Assembly: GCA_030595665.1 (NCBI GenBank)
Contig: JAUVCV010000003.1
Span: 1-64,000, forward strand
Direction: 5' to 3'
Origin: Methanogenium sp.
GTDB lineage: Archaea > Halobacteriota > Methanomicrobia > Methanomicrobiales > Methanomicrobiaceae
Length of the DNA: 64,000 bases
In this document: piece by piece, positions 57,320 through 64,000 of the stretch
Layout: each line of letters starts with the position of its first letter
Position numbering within the stretch: position 1 is the stretch's first letter
The notes under the pieces: generated by a model
Databases searched by the model: none
The model's input: only the letters and a program-made list of their open reading frames with translations
Told to the model about the DNA's origin: nothing
Program-made: the position numbers and the translations under genes

Positions 57320-59278
57320 TTAGTTTCCTACCGGCTTAAGGAGGATTGGCTCACCCTCCTTATACCGGCGGAGCATGTCCTGTGCTATCCCACTGGTCTT
57401 TGAGATGACAATTTCACCATTATCATTCACCGTTGCTGTGAAAAGATATTCTTTTCCGCCAAACACATCAACAATTCTCCCGCTGTTTCCCGGAGACATC
57501 ACCGTGAGATTCTTTTTGTCAACAGTAAGATCGATTGACTGCCCATTTGCAGCAACTGCATCTCCGGATGGTCTCCCATCCACAGAAACATCTTCTTTTG
57601 CAGGTCCAAATTCAGAAAGCGGCTTAATATCAATGCCAATACTCAGTTTATTGACGATACCCGCAACATTTTTGCCACCTTTACCAATTGCAGCAGGCAC
57701 ATCTCTGTCATCAATATATACAACCGCTTTATTATCTGAAAGCATTTTTACTTCAATGGGTCCATCAGTAAAACGCCCGATTTCCTGTTTTATTTCACGT
57801 CCTGCCAACTTCCACGAGAGATTTTCCTCTTCTGGCAGCGCCGCCTCTTTCTCCTCAGGAACCTTCTTTGCCACTTCTTTTACCGGAGGCTGTTCTTTTT
57901 TATGCGAAGAAACGGATGCCACTTCCGGGGTCTCAACAGGCAAAACAATGATCTGCCCTTCATAGCAGAAAGCATCACATACCGTAACACCATCTGAACG
58001 GCGTGACAGTTTGATGATTGGACAATTTTTGGAAATATCCTGCATTCCGGTTGGTTTTCCAACTGCCAGCGTAATCTTATAAACAGATAATTTTGCTTTT
58101 TCGTCAACGAAAATCAGGGTATCAATTGCATTTGCTATGGTACTGAAATCAACCCGGTTAATGAACCGCTGCAGGGCATCGCATGGTGTCTGAGAATGGA
58201 CAACCCCAATGATTCCGATTCCCGCAAGGCGCATATCCGTATAAACCTGAAAATCTTCCTCCACACGGATTTCATCAAATATTACATGATCCGGACGGAT
58301 GAGTGTCAGCACTTCTCCGGTTTTCTTCATGCTTCCATCAAGTGCAGAAAACTGCGTGACTGAATCAGGAACCTGAAGGTCACGGGGATTCTCCATCGTG
58401 CAGACCTGTTGTCCTGACTCCAGAAGGTAAGACGCAATGGTCTGAACAAGCGTGGTTTTTCCGGAACCCGGAGGACCAGCAATAAGAATGCCGGATGATT
58501 TTTGTGCCAGACACGTTTTAATCTCCGGGGTAAGCAAATTCGGATCATACTGCACTCTGAGAACCGGTCTGAAAGCAGTAATATTCATACCATCAGAAAA
58601 TGGCCGGCGCATAATTGCGATTCTCATCGAACCTATCTGAACAACCGTCACTCCTTTACGTTCAACTTCAACAAATCCATCTGGATCGCGTTTGGCCCGC
58701 TCAAGAATTTCCTGGGCCATCTGACGGAGTTCATACTCAGAAAGAGGAGTTTCACGAAGAGTCACAATCTCTGAACGCTCTATATTTCCTTTTCGCGCAG
58801 TGGGTTTTACCCGTTCCTTCAGATGGACAGAAATTGTTGTTTCATCAAAAAACTGGTCAATACTGAGTGGCGAAAATTCCCCTGCATGTGGTTTGAGATA
58901 CAGAACATCCAGACCTTTTGCCTTTGCCACCTCTGCCTGCACGATATCACTGGTGATAAATTGCGCATCTTCGTATTCCAGTGCAACATTGCGAATAATT
59001 GCATCAATCTCCCCACCACTTGCCATTTTCACCTCTTCAAGGCTGGGTCGTTTCCCAACGTAATGTAATTCAATTATTCCTTCACCAGCCATATCTGAAA
59101 GTTGCTGGAGTTCTATTAAACCACTGAATCCTATTTCTCTTCCCTGGTTCGCCTGTGATTCAAGTTCAGCCACAACAGCTTCCGGTATTATTATTGTATA
59201 ACCGTTATATTCGCCCTCCCGTATCATGGAGGTGATGCGCCCGTCTATTACAACGCTTGTATCGGGTACTAATATCAT
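57320..59278 (-). CDS. PINc/VapC-type PIN domain, VirB11-like ATPase and KH domain protein
   Basis: 652 aa. The N-terminal PIN domain has the acidic residues of VPDTSVVIDGR and the later EIDAIIRNVALE and TSDIVQAEV. A secretion-type P-loop ATPase follows: Walker A GPPGSGKTTLVQ near residue 269, Walker B HVIFDEIR near 332. After a charged linker, a KH domain (AAIGKGGKNVAGIVNKL, near residue 535) and an archaeal C-terminal beta domain complete it. This architecture is conserved in Euryarchaeota; a role in RNA processing or decay is suspected but unproven. Confidence 0.9.
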   Translation of the reverse strand: MILVPDTSVVIDGRITSMIREGEYNGYTIIIPEAVVAELESQANQGREIGFSGLIELQQLSDMAGEGIIELHYVGKRPSLEEVKMASGGEIDAIIRNVALEYEDAQFITSDIVQAEVAKAKGLDVLYLKPHAGEFSPLSIDQFFDETTISVHLKERVKPTARKGNIERSEIVTLRETPLSEYELRQMAQEILERAKRDPDGFVEVERKGVTVVQIGSMRIAIMRRPFSDGMNITAFRPVLRVQYDPNLLTPEIKTCLAQKSSGILIAGPPGSGKTTLVQTIASYLLESGQQVCTMENPRDLQVPDSVTQFSALDGSMKKTGEVLTLIRPDHVIFDEIRVEEDFQVYTDMRLAGIGIIGVVHSQTPCDALQRFINRVDFSTIANAIDTLIFVDEKAKLSVYKITLAVGKPTGMQDISKNCPIIKLSRRSDGVTVCDAFCYEGQIIVLPVETPEVASVSSHKKEQPPVKEVAKKVPEEKEAALPEEENLSWKLAGREIKQEIGRFTDGPIEVKMLSDNKAVVYIDDRDVPAAIGKGGKNVAGIVNKLSIGIDIKPLSEFGPAKEDVSVDGRPSGDAVAANGQSIDLTVDKKNLTVMSPGNSGRIVDVFGGKEYLFTATVNDNGEIVISKTSGIAQDMLRRYKEGEPILLKPVGN

Positions 59279-59304
59279 AAAAATATCACCAATCTAATAT
59301 GATG

Positions 59305-59673
59305 TCACTCATCCTTTTTATCATATACCTCATCCGGGTTAACCAGCCTTCGCGCAATTACTTTTCCGTCCAGTTCACGGAAAAAGCAGGTTTCATATCC
59401 GGTATGGCAGGGCACACCGGTCTGATGCACAATATAGAGAAGAGTATCTGCATCGCAATCTACCCGTATGGCTTCAATTTTCTGAAAATGTCCGGATTCC
59501 TCTCCTTTTTTCCAGATGCGATTTCTGCTGCGTGAAAAATAATGCGCATATCCTGTGGACTGAGACAGAGAAAGGGCCTGGGCATTTGCATATGCAAGCA
59601 TCAGTACACGCCCGGTCTCCACATCCTGTGCAATCACAGGAACAATTCCTGAGTTATTGTAATGTATATCCAT
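59305..59673 (-). CDS. hisI: Phosphoribosyl-AMP cyclohydrolase
   Basis: 122 aa, third step of histidine synthesis. The zinc site is formed by Cys in RVDCDADTLLYIV and in VPCHTGYETCFF, and the SRSRNRIWKKGEESGH block binds the substrate phosphate. The stand-alone (non-fused) form is the rule in archaea. Its ATG directly follows the prepilin-peptidase stop codon, an unrelated partner. Confidence 0.95.
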   Translation of the reverse strand: MDIHYNNSGIVPVIAQDVETGRVLMLAYANAQALSLSQSTGYAHYFSRSRNRIWKKGEESGHFQKIEAIRVDCDADTLLYIVHQTGVPCHTGYETCFFRELDGKVIARRLVNPDEVYDKKDE

Positions 59674-60471
59674 TTATCCGAGAGCTCCTGATAGTGCCTG
59701 TATTAATATTGTCATAATATCACCAATAAATATCGCAGAGAGAAAACCCGCGCAAATGGGAAGAATGAATGGAACACCATAGGAAATCCACACCGTTCCT
59801 GCTTTTCTGTAGAGTCTTAGTTCCTCTTTGTATTCCTCTGGTTCTCGCTTAAAATCCCCTGTATACAGTCTTCGCTCCCCACGGATCATTCTCTTTATCG
59901 CTTCTGTGAATGAAAGGTAGCGGCGCGTAACCGTACCATCATCCTCTTCAGTGAATTCCTCCATTATAAATCCAAATTCATTCTGAATGGTATCTCCGGA
60001 AACCGGGAACCCCACAAACAGATACCGAAGTGGCCCATGATTTTTCCGAAGGCAGTTAACGACAAATATACCCAGAGGTGTCACAAGATTGAGAAGAACT
60101 GCATTTACCATTACAGAGAGGGGGAAAAACGCAATTATCGGATAACCGGCATACGGTTCAACAGGGAAAAGCGGGATACACGCAGTAATAAAGATCATCG
60201 CCCATGCATCAGCACCTCCAAAAAGATGCAGGTATGCTGAGGCAAAATAATAGAACCCACAGAGCATCACTGACAAAAACAGCAGACCAGATGCGAACCG
60301 TACAGATTCACTAAATAATTCTGCATACGTAAGCACTGCCATTGGAAGTGCAATAAAAAGCATTGGATACCACGTTTTAAAAGGAATTCTGCGTTCGCGA
60401 AGGTCCAGAACCGATGCATACAGAAGAGTCAGAGCGATGGCCGCTGAAGAGATAATCAGTGTCTGATACAT
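59674..60471 (-). CDS. Type IV prepilin / preflagellin peptidase (A24 family, FlaK/PibD-like)
   Basis: 265 aa from ATG 60471. An aspartyl protease in the membrane with about six helices; the catalytic Asp residues are in VLDLRERRIP (near residue 25) and in the GxxD motif FGGADAWAM (near residue 86). A soluble insert (about residues 150-220) separates the last helices, as in archaeal FlaK relatives. It processes signal peptides of archaellins and pilins. No pilin gene is in the window. Confidence 0.88.
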   Translation of the reverse strand: MYQTLIISSAAIALTLLYASVLDLRERRIPFKTWYPMLFIALPMAVLTYAELFSESVRFASGLLFLSVMLCGFYYFASAYLHLFGGADAWAMIFITACIPLFPVEPYAGYPIIAFFPLSVMVNAVLLNLVTPLGIFVVNCLRKNHGPLRYLFVGFPVSGDTIQNEFGFIMEEFTEEDDGTVTRRYLSFTEAIKRMIRGERRLYTGDFKREPEEYKEELRLYRKAGTVWISYGVPFILPICAGFLSAIFIGDIMTILIQALSGALG

Positions 60472-60773
60472 ATCATAACCATAAGTTGTTTCGCCATCTC
60501 TCCACTTAATATTCATTATTGAACTGAATGCAGAGGTGACATATAGTATCGAATATCAGAACATATTTATATCACTACATTATTTTCAATTAAAATTTAG
60601 GCTTTGTTTCCTGAACAAATCAAAAATAAAGATAATTCACAAATTTTGTATAAAAAAATAACCTGGATCATTCATCGGAAGGATTTTTACGGATCAATCA
60701 CACCTCTTGATTATTGCTGTAAACCAGTGATGAGAAGTCCCTATCTGTTCTCTCTGTTGAAGGATTGAAATAC
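60472..60773. promoter_or_regulatory. AT-rich divergent promoter region
   Basis: About 300 bp between divergent starts. TATA-like stretches are seen at 60561-60573 (minus, gatataaatatgt, for the prepilin peptidase) and at 60645-60660 (plus, tttgtataaaaaaata, for the hydrogenase-like gene). No gene is recognised. Confidence 0.4.
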
Positions 60774-61064
60774 ATGATAGAAATCAAGGTTGACAAAGAT
60801 GCATGCGTCGGTTGTGGCCTTTGCGTTAAAGACTGGTCAATGGATAAGGGGGTCGGGAATGTTGCACGAAAAGTCATTTCTGACGGAATAATCTCTGACA
60901 GTGATAAAAATCAAATTGATATGGTAATTCGTGCCTATGACCCCTGTATATCATGTGCAACCCATGCTATCGGCAAAATGCCATTCAAATTTACTATTGT
61001 ACCAAAAAGAAAGGGTTTTAATTCAAAAAAACCGAAAACAGGATACGGTGTTGGAGATGCTTAA
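60774..61064 (+). CDS. Ferredoxin-like Cys motif joined to a [NiFe] hydrogenase large-subunit C-terminus
   Basis: 96 aa from ATG 60774 (gaaggat upstream). Residues 11-18 hold CVGCGLC, three Cys of a ferredoxin-like site without the usual fourth Cys-Pro. From about residue 45 the sequence reads IDMVIRAYDPCISCATHAIG, which is the C-terminal Ni-binding block of F420-type or methyl-viologen-type hydrogenase large subunits (DPCxxCxxH), followed by a tail like the peptide removed by maturation proteases. No RxCGxC N-terminal half or small subunit is adjacent. VhuU, a tiny hydrogenase subunit of Methanococcus, is the nearest known parallel. It overlaps a roadblock gene by 8 bp. Confidence 0.75.
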   Translation: MIEIKVDKDACVGCGLCVKDWSMDKGVGNVARKVISDGIISDSDKNQIDMVIRAYDPCISCATHAIGKMPFKFTIVPKRKGFNSKKPKTGYGVGDA

Positions 61065-61404
61065 ATCAATATTGACAGAGTTTCTCAGACAGGATGGGAT
61101 TACTGCCGCAGTGGTTGTCGGAAGGGATGGATTCGTGATAGAGAGCGCAGAAAAAGGAGAGATTGACACTGAAGCACTCGGCGCAATGGCTTCAACCGGA
61201 ATGGGTACCTCTGAAGCAATGGGTGCTGAACTTGGTCAGGGTGAGATGATCCAGATGCTTGTGGAGTGTGAAAACGGCCCGATCCTCCTTTCACCACTAT
61301 CTGATGATGAACTCATTGCGATTGTCGCAGATAAAAATGTAAATATTGGAAGAATTCGGTATGAACTAAAGAAAAACCGTGAAAGAATTACTGCTGCACT
61401 GTGA
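61057..61404 (+). CDS. Roadblock/LC7-domain protein
   Basis: 115 aa from ATG 61057. The classic order is visible: helix (MLKSILTEFLRQDG), hairpin AAVVVGRDGFVIES, a Gly/Ala/Met-rich helix, hairpin MIQMLVECENGPILLSPLSD and ELIAIVADKNVNIGRIRYEL. Such domains dimerise and regulate small GTPases. It overlaps the hydrogenase-like gene upstream and touches the next gene, so all are co-expressed. No GTPase gene is seen within the window. Confidence 0.9.
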   Translation: MLKSILTEFLRQDGITAAVVVGRDGFVIESAEKGEIDTEALGAMASTGMGTSEAMGAELGQGEMIQMLVECENGPILLSPLSDDELIAIVADKNVNIGRIRYELKKNRERITAAL

Positions 61405-61409
61405 TAACA

Positions 61410-62069
61410 ATGCTTCCGGAAGGCAGGCAGGTAGCAAATATTAATGGTTTGTTTAAAGAATTAATTGAGTTCACCGGACATATTATTGCCGGAGTTTCAG
61501 CAAGGGGGCCGGATGGAGAGGGATATCTCCTTATCGAGAAGGGGATTCCTGCAATTGCCCAATACAATGAAAATGGAACAGACCTGAAAGGAAATGATGC
61601 AGTAATTTTCTTTCGCAAACAGCCATTTTTAGAATATACTGTCTCCTCCTATAATGAATCAGAACTAAGGGATGCGATTACCCATTCAATCCGGAATAAA
61701 TGGCTTGTCGATCATAAGTCCCTTCCCGCTGAAGAGAAGACCACACTTTCAGAAGAAGAGAAACTTGAGAAAATTTTGCGGCAGCCTGGCGTGATTGCTG
61801 TTTCATCATTTTTTGAAGGATTTCCCATAAATTCACAGGGGGACGGTGATTTTGAACATGCCGCAGCAATCGCAGAAGATCTCCTTCGCGCAGGTGCCAG
61901 AATATCAAATGACCTTGGAATTGGCCTGCTGGAGCAGATAATTCTTGAAACACCAGAGGGGAAATGCATACTTGCACCGTTTGAAGATCTCTATCTGGTT
62001 GTACTAACCTCAACAGATGCAAATCTTGGCCTGATCCGCCTTGCAATAAAAGGGGTGCAGAAACAGTGA
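61410..62069 (+). CDS. Two-domain protein: DUF2226/PATAN-like domain plus roadblock-like domain
   Basis: 219 aa from ATG 61410 (a GTG at 61401 overlaps the previous stop). Residues 1-90 start LPEGRQVANING and have the FTGHIIAGVSA, GYLLIEKGIPAIA pattern seen in the duplicated domain of the protein at 19791. Residues 120-219 have roadblock order: EKILRQPGVIAVSSFFEGF, a long helix, LEQIILETPEGKCILAPFED and a final helix. The fusion physically links two modules found as separate proteins elsewhere in the window. Confidence 0.75.
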   Translation: MLPEGRQVANINGLFKELIEFTGHIIAGVSARGPDGEGYLLIEKGIPAIAQYNENGTDLKGNDAVIFFRKQPFLEYTVSSYNESELRDAITHSIRNKWLVDHKSLPAEEKTTLSEEEKLEKILRQPGVIAVSSFFEGFPINSQGDGDFEHAAAIAEDLLRAGARISNDLGIGLLEQIILETPEGKCILAPFEDLYLVVLTSTDANLGLIRLAIKGVQKQ

Positions 62070-62103
62070 TCTAATCACATATTCCGGGGGATGGTGAAAA
62101 AAG

Positions 62104-62715
62104 ATGAATATTGAAAACGACATAAGAAATGTGGTTGAACATGCCCGGTATGCCGGCGAGTATGAATCTGAAGATCTCATTAAAAAAATGACGGCATCCG
62201 GACGGTCCGGACTTGCCATATCCATTGGGGGGAAAGAACAGAATTTATTAATTTTTATTGATGGAGATGTTGAAGGTGCAGCCCTTCTGGGAAATGAAGG
62301 GAACCTCTATGGTGACAAAGCAATTTATCTTTATAATAAAAATTTAAAATTTAAAATATATCTGACGGAAAAAAATATCGCAGAATCAGTAGCTGCCGGG
62401 TGCCGGGTATATGACAAGGGGCATATACAAAGCAGTCATCTGGAAAAAATTCCGGAAATTGGTGAGCAAAAGAAGGGGAGGGGTGTTATCAGACTCCAGA
62501 TTGTCTCAGGAGGTAAGCCACTTGCCGGGGCAAGGGTCTCCATGAGGAAAGGCAGACAACTTCTTCTGAGTGAAATCACCGGAACAGACGGAATTGTGGC
62601 ATTTAAACTCACTTATGGTATCTATGACTGTATCATTGTGGACAGATCGGGGAGTGTTCACAAGTATCGGATTGAATTTAATGATGAACTTATTGATACC
62701 GTAATTGAGATTTAG
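62104..62715 (+). CDS. PATAN-like domain protein with C-terminal Ig/carboxypeptidase-regulatory-like domain
   Basis: 203 aa. Residues 1-95 follow the same effector-like pattern (GRSGLAISIGGKEQNLLIFI, DGDVEGAALLG, GDKAIYLY). Residues 127-203 are a beta-sandwich of the carboxypeptidase regulatory or SpaA-like type (IRLQIVSGGKPLAGARVSM to GTDGIVAFKL and IYDCIIVDRSG). There is no signal peptide, so it is cytoplasmic; such Ig-like tails are normally outside the cell, which is odd. Confidence 0.65.
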   Translation: MNIENDIRNVVEHARYAGEYESEDLIKKMTASGRSGLAISIGGKEQNLLIFIDGDVEGAALLGNEGNLYGDKAIYLYNKNLKFKIYLTEKNIAESVAAGCRVYDKGHIQSSHLEKIPEIGEQKKGRGVIRLQIVSGGKPLAGARVSMRKGRQLLLSEITGTDGIVAFKLTYGIYDCIIVDRSGSVHKYRIEFNDELIDTVIEI

Positions 62716-62725
62716 GGGGACAGAA

Positions 62726-64000
62726 ATGAAAGAGAAAAAATCATTTTTTTGGGGATTGCGTCGTGGAAATAAATCAAAAGAAACCAGTGATGCTGTAACT
62801 CCTGAAGAAAAAACAAAGCAGGATTTCCCTGCCGGACAGAAAAAAGATCTGATACCCGCTGATGAAGAAAACAGTTCTGAAACAGAAACCATCCCGACTA
62901 AATCATATGAAAAAATTATCTCAGATTATACACGACCAAATGAAACTTTTGGAGATCTGCTGGCTGATATCCGGAAAATGGATACAAAAACAGAAAAAGA
63001 GGATGTAAAATCAGAGTCGGGTATATCACAGACAAGCAATTCTATAGCCGGTAGCAATGGATCCGGGGATAAAAAGCCTACACTCAGGGACATCATTGCA
63101 GGAATTTATAAAAATAAACCCGAACATGATTCTGCTCAAAATGAACTGAAACCAGAAGATATGAGTGTCCCTGCCGGATCCATACCTGACAAACATACGG
63201 AAAACGCAACCGAAAACACAGAAAGGGAGAATATCACAGAATTCGGGAAAGACGCGCCCGGCGAAATATCAATAGAACAGGATACGGAGATATTCATACC
63301 GGAGAGAACAGAAGAGGAGAATATTCCGGAAGTCAGGGAAGACATGCCCGGTGAAATAACAATTAGTCAGGATACGGAAGTATTCATCCATGACAGAACT
63401 GATGAAATTGAAATCCCGGAATTCAGAGAAGAAAATACTGAAGGCAATTTTACCCGGGATGACACGACAAAACAAGAGTCCACATCACATTTGAATTCAC
63501 TCATCCGGTCAGCACATAATGAATCCCTGGAAGATATTCCACCTGAAATACCTGAGACCACTGAGGATGCAGAAAACAGCCACTCTGATTCACTGATTGC
63601 TGACATTCAGGAGAACCCCAATTCTTCAGCGTTAGAGGGTCCTGCCAAAGAACCTGACCGTGAATCTGAAAAGAAAATTGATGGAATCATTAGTGAATTG
63701 CTTAACAGCAAAGAGGAAATTCCGGAAATAAATTATTTTAATGACGAACCTGAGGAATCCAAAGTAGGAGATCTCAGTTCAATGATACAGAAGATACAGG
63801 ATTCAGAAACTGCATTAAACGAGAGACCCCCCCAGCGGAAACCAGATGATATCATCAACGAAATGGTGCATGCATATGATGAAGCAGAACTGATACCCGG
63901 AATCAATCAGCCCCTAAATTCAACAACGAGAATTACACAAATTATTGAAGAGATTTCGAGTGATGGGGATATAAATATCCGCAAAGAACAAATCAAAATA
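62726..64000 (+). CDS. Large acidic disordered protein with 30-residue repeats (3' partial)
   Basis: Starts at ATG 62726, 10 bp after the previous stop, with aggggga upstream. The frame is open for 425 codons to the window edge, so the C-terminus is not visible. The N-terminus is basic (KEKKSFFWGLRRGNKSK), then the sequence becomes rich in Glu, Asp, Ser, Thr and Asn with few hydrophobics. Two full copies and a partial third of a 30-residue unit start at 63227, 63317 and 63407. Short conserved islands such as GDLLADIRKMD, LRDIIAGIYKNK and KIDGIISELLNSK recur as amphipathic helices and may be docking motifs. No family is recognised. Confidence 0.75.
   Translation, partial: MKEKKSFFWGLRRGNKSKETSDAVTPEEKTKQDFPAGQKKDLIPADEENSSETETIPTKSYEKIISDYTRPNETFGDLLADIRKMDTKTEKEDVKSESGISQTSNSIAGSNGSGDKKPTLRDIIAGIYKNKPEHDSAQNELKPEDMSVPAGSIPDKHTENATENTERENITEFGKDAPGEISIEQDTEIFIPERTEEENIPEVREDMPGEITISQDTEVFIHDRTDEIEIPEFREENTEGNFTRDDTTKQESTSHLNSLIRSAHNESLEDIPPEIPETTEDAENSHSDSLIADIQENPNSSALEGPAKEPDRESEKKIDGIISELLNSKEEIPEINYFNDEPEESKVGDLSSMIQKIQDSETALNERPPQRKPDDIINEMVHAYDEAELIPGINQPLNSTTRITQIIEEISSDGDINIRKEQIKI
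63227..63450 (+). repeat. 90-bp in-frame tandem repeat inside the acidic protein
   Basis: Units begin at 63227, 63317 and 63407 and encode EN-I-x-E-F/V-x-ED-PGEI-x-I-x-QDTE-x-FI-type peptides. The first two share long identical stretches such as caggatacgga; the third is partial and diverged. Length variation between strains would be expected. Confidence 0.7.

Noticed and set aside
57375-57965. 196-codon plus-strand frame over the PINc-ATPase gene
   Set aside because: It is Ser/Thr/Phe-rich, typical of an antisense shadow of the charged C-terminal region of the real gene.
63136-63606. Minus-strand frames opposite the acidic protein
   Set aside because: They are Ser/Phe/Val-rich complements of Glu/Asp/Asn codons; the plus-strand frame is open for 425 codons and has a ribosome binding site.

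Overview
The window is chromosomal DNA of a methanogenic euryarchaeon, most likely of the order Methanomicrobiales. The evidence is the information-processing set: RNA polymerase B split into B' and B'' and A split into A' and A'', rpoH, L30e and an archaeal NusA in one operon, plus eIF2-alpha, Nop10, GINS and PriS. Archaeal lipid enzymes (sn-glycerol-1-phosphate dehydrogenase, a geranylgeranyl reductase-type flavoprotein), CCA-less tRNA genes with an archaeal CCA-adding enzyme, and methanogen-typical families (UPF0058, UPF0179, DUF63, DUF473, DUF5611, pyruvoyl arginine decarboxylase) agree with this. There is no rRNA, CRISPR array or prophage. The species cannot be named from sequence reading alone.

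Layout. 1-3650: a partial PepSY-like protein and an ABC-2 exporter (one ATPase, two tandem paralogous permeases). 3744-5650: cca and thpR. 5777-9320: a glutaredoxin-like redoxin, an anaerobic ribonucleotide reductase that stops before the glycyl-radical domain, and a DUF1786 protein. 9326-17977: a small membrane protein, the RNA polymerase operon and tRNA-Lys. 18182-22669: a PsiE-like membrane protein, then a signalling locus (receiver, roadblock, duplicated effector-like domain protein, membrane-anchored roadblock-like protein, MinD-like ATPase, small membrane coiled coil). 22718-28625: tRNA-Pro, ARMT1-like protein, TPR protein, site-2 protease, RNase HII, TrkA, GGR and ferredoxin. 28726-28934: a relic resembling the 3' end of an IS200/IS605-type tnpB element and its guide RNA. 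29228-35110: a long leftward replication/translation operon (UPF0058, elp3, priS, gins, rpl44e, rps27e, eif2a, nop10, PAC2). 35158-41085: ADP-ribosylglycohydrolase, UPF0179, egsA, DUF63, SpoIIM-like, proS and a frameshifted exported protein. 41391-50028: PdaD, ferritin, a two-subunit 2-oxoacid:ferredoxin oxidoreductase, a membrane protein, a lipoprotein, riboflavin ArfC, a truncated MsrB, tRNA-Phe, a DHH phosphoesterase and an unknown protein. 50071-60471: metG, tRNA-Arg, DUF473, a second PAC2, DUF5611, leuS, PINc-ATPase, hisI and prepilin peptidase.

The right end (60774-64000) is the most unusual stretch. A 96-residue protein joins a ferredoxin-like Cys motif to the C-terminal Ni-binding segment of a [NiFe] hydrogenase large subunit. 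It is followed by a roadblock protein, a two-domain effector-like/roadblock protein, an effector-like protein with an Ig-like tail, and a very acidic disordered protein that runs off the window. This locus uses the same building blocks as the one at 18630-22669. The two loci may belong to one undescribed roadblock-centred signalling or localisation system with a MinD-type ATPase.
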